Assembly (NCBI RefSeq): GCF_047872805.1
Contig: NZ_JBLQUK010000003.1
Coordinates: 1-64,000 of the forward strand
Length of the DNA stretch: 64,000 nucleotides
Direction of reading: 5' to 3'
Source: Erythrobacter sp047872805
GTDB lineage: Bacteria; Pseudomonadota; Alphaproteobacteria; Sphingomonadales; Sphingomonadaceae
Shown here: positions 60,508 through 64,000 of the stretch, one piece after another
How the letters are laid out: each line of letters starts with the position of its first letter
Numbering within the stretch: the stretch's first letter is position 1
Made by a program: the position numbers and the translations under genes
The notes under the pieces: model-generated
Seen by the model: only the letters and a program-made list of their open reading frames with translations
Database searches by the model: none
What the model was told of the DNA's origin: nothing

Positions 60508-60535
60508 TCTTTGTCAGCTGCATGGGCCGCGTTCC

Positions 60536-60611
60536 ACTTGACCCGCGCGTGGGAGCAAGCTGGTGCTCGTACCGGCGCGCGGCAGGGGGGCGGATTTCTA
60601 GCGGATCTGAG
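60536..60611 (+). pseudogene. Decayed copy of the DUF6456 gene 3' end
   Basis: Bases from 60555 align without gaps to 59309 onward of the intact DUF6456 gene: GCAAGCTGGTGCT then, at the same 34-nt offset, GGCGGATTTCTA, then CGGATC. Similarity fades about 16 nt upstream. In the matching frame it reads PARGSKLVLV...ADF-stop-RI-stop against PARSGKLVLK...ADFYRIR, so it has an in-frame TAG and cannot encode the protein. It lies between DUF4199 and uup, making a partial direct repeat around the LuxR-DUF4199 pair. Confidence 0.75.
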
Positions 60612-60670
60612 GAACGCTTTTTGGGTCAGGACCGTGTTCCATGTGTTCCATCCTGTTGGACTTGCAGGGC

Positions 60671-62491
60671 CTACCCCTCCACCCTTTCGGCAAGGGTCAG
60701 CCAGCGTTCCTCAGCGGCATCCTTCTCGGTCTTTGCGTTGGCGATGCCTTTTGACACCGTCGCAAAGCGCGCCGGATCGGAGGTGTAGAGATCGGGATCG
60801 GCCAGGATCGCCTCGCCCTTGGCAATCGCCGCTTCAAGCTCCTCGATGCGCGCCGGAAGCAGCTCGTATTCGCGCTGATCCTTGTAGGACAGCCGTTCGG
60901 GCTTTGGCGGGGAAGGCGGCGGCGAGGGCGGTGACTCGGTTGGCGATGCAGCGGATCGGGATTTGGCGACAACCGGCCGCTGGCGCTTCGCCTCCCAGTC
61001 GGCATAGCCGCCCGCGACCACATCGACCTTGCCCGAACCGTCGAGGCCCAGCGTGATGGTCACGGTCTTGTCGAGAAAGTCGCGGTCATGGCTGACAATC
61101 AGCACGGTGCCGTCGAAATCGGCGATCACCTCTTGCAGCAGGTCGAGCGTTTCGAGGTCGAGATCGTTGGTCGGTTCGTCTAGCACGAGGAGGTTGGCGG
61201 TCCGGGCAAACTCACGCGCGAGCAGCAGGCGCGAGCGTTCGCCGCCCGACAGGATGCCGACCTTGGTATCGACCAGCTTTGGATCGAACAGGAAGTCTTT
61301 GAGATAGGCCTGCACATGCTTGCGAGTGCCGCGCACGTCGATCCAATCACCGCCTTCGGCAAGGATCTGGCGCACGGTGGCATCGGCTTCCATCAACTTG
61401 CGCTGTTGGTCGATCATCACGCCCGACAGCGTGCGAGCGATGGTGATGGTGCCTGTGTCCGGTTCGAGCTCTCCAGTGAGCATCTTGAGCAAGGTCGTCT
61501 TGCCAGCGCCGTTTGCGCCGACGATGCCGATCCGATCGCCGTTCTGGATGCGCAGGCTGAACGGCTTGATGATCGCGCGTCCGTCATAGGACTTGGAAAT
61601 GCCCTCTGCGACGATCACCGACTTCGATTTGAAATCATCGTCATTGGCGAGCTTGAGCTTTGCCGATCCGGTGTCGGAGATCATCGCTGCCCGCGCCGCG
61701 CGCATCTGGTGCAGCTTTTCGAGCCGCCCCTGGTTGCGCTTGCGCCGCGCGGTGACCCCGCGTTCGAGCCAGTGCGCCTCCAGCTTCAGCTTGGCATCGA
61801 GCTTGTCTGCGGCGCGTGTTTCTTCAGCATAGACGGCCTCTTCCCAAGCTTCATATCCGCCAAAGCCGACCTCCTTGCGCCGCAGGGATCCGCGGTCAAG
61901 CCAGATGGTCGCGCGGGTCAGCCGTTTGAGAAACGTTCGGTCGTGGCTGATCGTGATAAACGCGCCCTTGTACCGGCTCAGCCAATCTTCCAGCCAGTGG
62001 ATAGCGCTGAGATCGAGATGGTTGGTCGGTTCATCGAGCAGCAGCAAGTCGGGGCCCTGCGCCAGCGCGCGGGCAATGGCGGCACGGCGACGTTCGCCCC
62101 CGCTCGCGGTGGCAGCATCGGTTGCCATGTCAATGCCGAGCTGCCCGGCAATGCTCTCCACCTCATGCACCTCCGGGGGATGATTACCCGCCAATGCAAA
62201 GTCCATCAGCGTGGCGAAGGGCGCGAAATCGGGTTCCTGTTCCAGAAACACGATGCGCGTGTTGGGCTTGATCCGGCGCTGTCCCCGGTCTGCTTCGATC
62301 CGGTCATCGATCAGTTTGAACAATGTGGTCTTGCCAGCGCCATTGCGCCCGATCAACGCGAGTCGGTCGCCCGGCAACACATGCAGATCAATGGGATCGG
62401 CGCCCGCGCCGCTGGCAGGGCCGCCGAACAGCCATCGCGCGCCTTGTTGCAGGCTAAGGCCTTCCCATGAGAGGATTGGAGGTTGTGCCAT
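60671..62491 (-). CDS. uup: ABC-F ATPase, Uup-like
   Basis: 606 residues from the ATG at 62491. Two ABC domains: Walker A GRNGAGKTTLFK and GANGAGKTTLLK, signatures ASGGERRRAAIARAL and LSGGERSRLLLAREF, Walker B LLLDEPTNHLD and LVLDEPTNDLD. Inter-domain region contains RKRNQGRLEKLHQMRAARAA. The C-terminal part has a Pro-rich spacer (SPPSPPPSPPKPE) and a coiled-coil ending (LPARIEELEAAIAKGEAILA) as in Uup, which affects ribosome function and branched DNA handling. Soluble. Second ABC-F gene of the window after ettA; subclass by the C-terminal coiled coil. Confidence 0.93.
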   Translation of the reverse strand: MAQPPILSWEGLSLQQGARWLFGGPASGAGADPIDLHVLPGDRLALIGRNGAGKTTLFKLIDDRIEADRGQRRIKPNTRIVFLEQEPDFAPFATLMDFALAGNHPPEVHEVESIAGQLGIDMATDAATASGGERRRAAIARALAQGPDLLLLDEPTNHLDLSAIHWLEDWLSRYKGAFITISHDRTFLKRLTRATIWLDRGSLRRKEVGFGGYEAWEEAVYAEETRAADKLDAKLKLEAHWLERGVTARRKRNQGRLEKLHQMRAARAAMISDTGSAKLKLANDDDFKSKSVIVAEGISKSYDGRAIIKPFSLRIQNGDRIGIVGANGAGKTTLLKMLTGELEPDTGTITIARTLSGVMIDQQRKLMEADATVRQILAEGGDWIDVRGTRKHVQAYLKDFLFDPKLVDTKVGILSGGERSRLLLAREFARTANLLVLDEPTNDLDLETLDLLQEVIADFDGTVLIVSHDRDFLDKTVTITLGLDGSGKVDVVAGGYADWEAKRQRPVVAKSRSAASPTESPPSPPPSPPKPERLSYKDQREYELLPARIEELEAAIAKGEAILADPDLYTSDPARFATVSKGIANAKTEKDAAEERWLTLAERVEG

Positions 62492-62590
62492 CAGACGCGC
62501 CACGTAGGGGCTTGCAAGCGCGCTGCCAAGGCGGTTCACTGCGCGCTCATCCCCGGCACCCTATCGCGCGGGACAAAGGAGAACCAGTTC

Positions 62591-63337
62591 ATGATCCGTT
62601 ACCCTCTTTCCCTGTTGGTCTCTGGCGCTCTGCTGCTGCCGGTCTTCGCGCTTTCCACTACTGCGGCTGCGGCGGAGATTGAAATCAAAGCGCAGGGCCC
62701 GGTGATCGAATTGTCGATCTATGAAAGCGTGACCGCCGCGCCCGATATCGTGACGATTGGCGCGGGCGTTTCGACAGAGGCACCGAGCGCGGTCGAAGCC
62801 ATGCAGCAGAACGCCGCCGCGATGCAGCGCGTAATTGCCCGCATCCGCGCTCTAGGCGTCGCGGATCAGGACATTCAAACCACCGGAATAAATCTCAATG
62901 CGCAATACGATTACGATCGAGACAATCAGCGTCAGGTGTTTCGCGGCTATCAGGTGTCAAACCGGGTCAGCGTAAAACTGCGTGATATCGAAGGCACTGG
63001 CGCGGCGCTCGATGCGTTGGTGGCGGCGGGCGCGACCGATCTTTCAGGCCCAAGTTTCAGCATCGAAGATGACGAATCCGCCAAAGACCTCGCCCGCAGC
63101 CGCGCGGTGGAACGCGCACAGCAACGCGCGCAGGCCTATGCCGCATTGCTCGGTTATGACGGTGTGCGCGTGCTTGCGGTCAGCGAAGTGATCGAGGGAC
63201 GTTCGCAAATGCCGCAAATGGAAATGCGTATGATGGCGTCGGATGGCGCGGCGGCCACCCCGGTTCAACCGGGGCAGGTCAGCACCGGGGTCAACATCAC
63301 CATCAAGTATGAAATGGTGTCGGAGAGCGCGCAATGA
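62591..63337 (+). CDS. SIMPL-domain (DUF541) secreted protein
   Basis: 248 residues from the ATG at 62591 with AAAGGAGAA upstream. Signal peptide YPLSLLVSGALLLPVFALST ending TAAAAEIE. The body is a SIMPL/DUF541 domain: VTAAPDIVTIGAGVSTEAPS AVEAMQQNAAAMQ, GVADQDIQTTGINLNAQYDY, GYQVSNRVSVKLRDIEGTGA, and LARSRAVERAQQRAQAYAAL LGYDGVRVLAVSE, closing VNITIKYEM. Such proteins (YggE type) sit in the periplasm or outer membrane; oxidative-stress protection has been proposed for YggE. Divergent from uup. Confidence 0.92.
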   Translation: MIRYPLSLLVSGALLLPVFALSTTAAAAEIEIKAQGPVIELSIYESVTAAPDIVTIGAGVSTEAPSAVEAMQQNAAAMQRVIARIRALGVADQDIQTTGINLNAQYDYDRDNQRQVFRGYQVSNRVSVKLRDIEGTGAALDALVAAGATDLSGPSFSIEDDESAKDLARSRAVERAQQRAQAYAALLGYDGVRVLAVSEVIEGRSQMPQMEMRMMASDGAAATPVQPGQVSTGVNITIKYEMVSESAQ

Positions 63338-63412
63338 TCCGGCACGGTGAACAAAGGGTCACGCACGCATTCACAACTTGTTCAATGCGCCCGCGCTAAG
63401 CATGGCATCATC

Positions 63413-63769
63413 ATGACACTCAACCATTCCTATCGCCCCGGTTTCGCCCCGCTCATTGCGGCAGCTGCGCTGCTCAGTCTGGGCGGAGGTGCCAATGCTG
63501 CCTTTGCGCGGACGGCCGATGGAATCATTGCGCAGGATCAGTCGCGCGACGATCAAGGCGATGCACGGCGTGAAATGCGCGCGGGCAATCAATTGTCGCT
63601 GCGCCAGATCGAACAGCGAATATTACCGCAAATGCGCGGCAGCGAATATCTCGGCCCATCCTATGATAGCACCGCGCGCGCCTACCGGCTCAAATTCATC
63701 CGCGATGGGCGAGTGACCTATATTGATGTTGACGCGCGTTCGGGCCGCATCATCAGCCGGTCGAATTGA
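63413..63769 (+). CDS. PepSY-domain protein upstream of a two-component regulator
   Basis: 118 residues from the ATG at 63413 (an upstream ATG at 63347 would break up the signal peptide). Signal peptide with PGFAPLIAAAALLSLGGGAN, then a linker and one PepSY unit: QLSLRQIEQRILPQMRGSEY and RAYRLKFIRDGRVTYIDVDA RSGRIIS. PepSY proteins are periplasmic and often regulate or accompany histidine kinases. It is followed at 63894 by a response regulator, a usual arrangement (PepSY, regulator, kinase) in alphaproteobacteria. Confidence 0.9.
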   Translation: MTLNHSYRPGFAPLIAAAALLSLGGGANAAFARTADGIIAQDQSRDDQGDARREMRAGNQLSLRQIEQRILPQMRGSEYLGPSYDSTARAYRLKFIRDGRVTYIDVDARSGRIISRSN

Positions 63770-63893
63770 AGCGCTCATTGGCCATGCGCAATTGCCGGGG
63801 GACTAAGCCAGACCCGCGCTGCGGCACTCGCTTGACGCGGAAGGCGCAAACGCGCAACCACCGGGACGACAATTTACAGGGACTAGGTGGAAA

Positions 63894-64000
63894 ATGCGCA
63901 TCCTGATCGTCGAAGACGAACCGACGCTTGGCCAGCAACTCAAATCGACATTGGAACAGACCGGCTATGCTGTCGATCTGGCCACCGATGGCGAAGACGG
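63894..64000 (+). CDS. OmpR-type response regulator, 3'-truncated by window edge
   Basis: Only 35 codons are inside the window, starting at the ATG at 63894 after AGGTGG. They read as the beginning of a receiver domain: MRILIVEDEPTLGQQLK with the acidic pair (E8, D9) and TLEQTGYAVDLATDGEDG. Pattern is that of PhoP/QseB-type regulators. The phospho-acceptor Asp and DNA-binding domain lie beyond the window. The upstream PepSY gene supports a two-component operon. Confidence 0.92.
   Translation, partial: MRILIVEDEPTLGQQLKSTLEQTGYAVDLATDGED

Overview
The window looks like a chromosomal segment of a GC-rich alphaproteobacterium, most likely order Sphingomonadales and probably family Erythrobacteraceae. 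Pointers are a class I lysyl-tRNA synthetase, a proteobacterial/plant-type GshA, a DUF6456 protein, membrane-tethered AraC and LuxR regulators, a DUF1800/DUF1501 pair and a TonB-dependent receptor beside a CoA-ester lyase. This assignment is inference from gene content and protein style, not from a marker gene. No insertion sequence, prophage block, rRNA operon or CRISPR array is visible; genes are packed tightly, often with 4-nt overlaps.

Region by region. 1-4.5 kb: the 3' part of a very large trimeric autotransporter adhesin with 309-bp repeats, followed by a small secreted protein. 4.5-12 kb: SelO, an alpha/beta hydrolase, a glycosyltransferase, a YfgM-like TPR membrane protein with a BamB-like lipoprotein (envelope biogenesis), and an ICMT-like membrane protein. 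12-16.9 kb: rsmE-gshA-two ABM monooxygenases on the minus strand, divergent from a small membrane protein, ubiA and a SRAP (abasic-site DNA-protein crosslink) protein. 16.9-18.4 kb: a VOC protein divergent from soxR with a convincing SoxR operator between them, then a SixA-like phosphatase. 18.5-25 kb: sterol-desaturase-like hydroxylase, membrane AraC regulator, DinG-like helicase, and a Met/His-rich outer-membrane protein with DUF2946 that looks metal (copper) related. 25-33.7 kb: lysK, a prolyl-hydroxylase-like oxygenase, an Arg-rich RcnB-like protein, a flavin-binding protein, a degenerate GGDEF protein, ettA and an M28 peptidase. 33.9-42.4 kb: glycosyltransferase plus LPG-synthase-like flippase protein, DUF1501/DUF1800, tRNA-Pro and tRNA-Ile2, a deacetylase-like protein and a histidine kinase whose ATP-binding domain looks degenerate. 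42.5-53.5 kb: an Lrp-type regulator with candidate operators, GFA protein, NDH-2, a two-gene unit of TIR membrane protein and cysteine-rich lipoprotein, aroQ-accB-accC, DUF1398, an orphan GTA-type holin, a CoA-ester lyase, a TonB receptor and tRNA-Pro(GGG). 53.8-64 kb: yajC-secD-secF, a glycosyltransferase, an XRE regulator, DUF6456, a LuxR/DUF4199 pair flanked by a decayed copy of the DUF6456 3' end, an Uup-type ABC-F ATPase, a SIMPL-domain protein, and a PepSY protein leading into a response regulator cut by the window end.

The best candidate for an undescribed system is the lipoprotein/TIR pair at 45112-46754. A predicted outer-membrane lipoprotein carries 16 cysteines besides the lipobox cysteine, seven of them at exact five-residue spacing. 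It overlaps by ATGA a cytoplasmic TIR domain (with its likely catalytic Glu) anchored by two membrane helices. Second is the LuxR/DUF4199 cassette between direct copies of the DUF6456 gene end.
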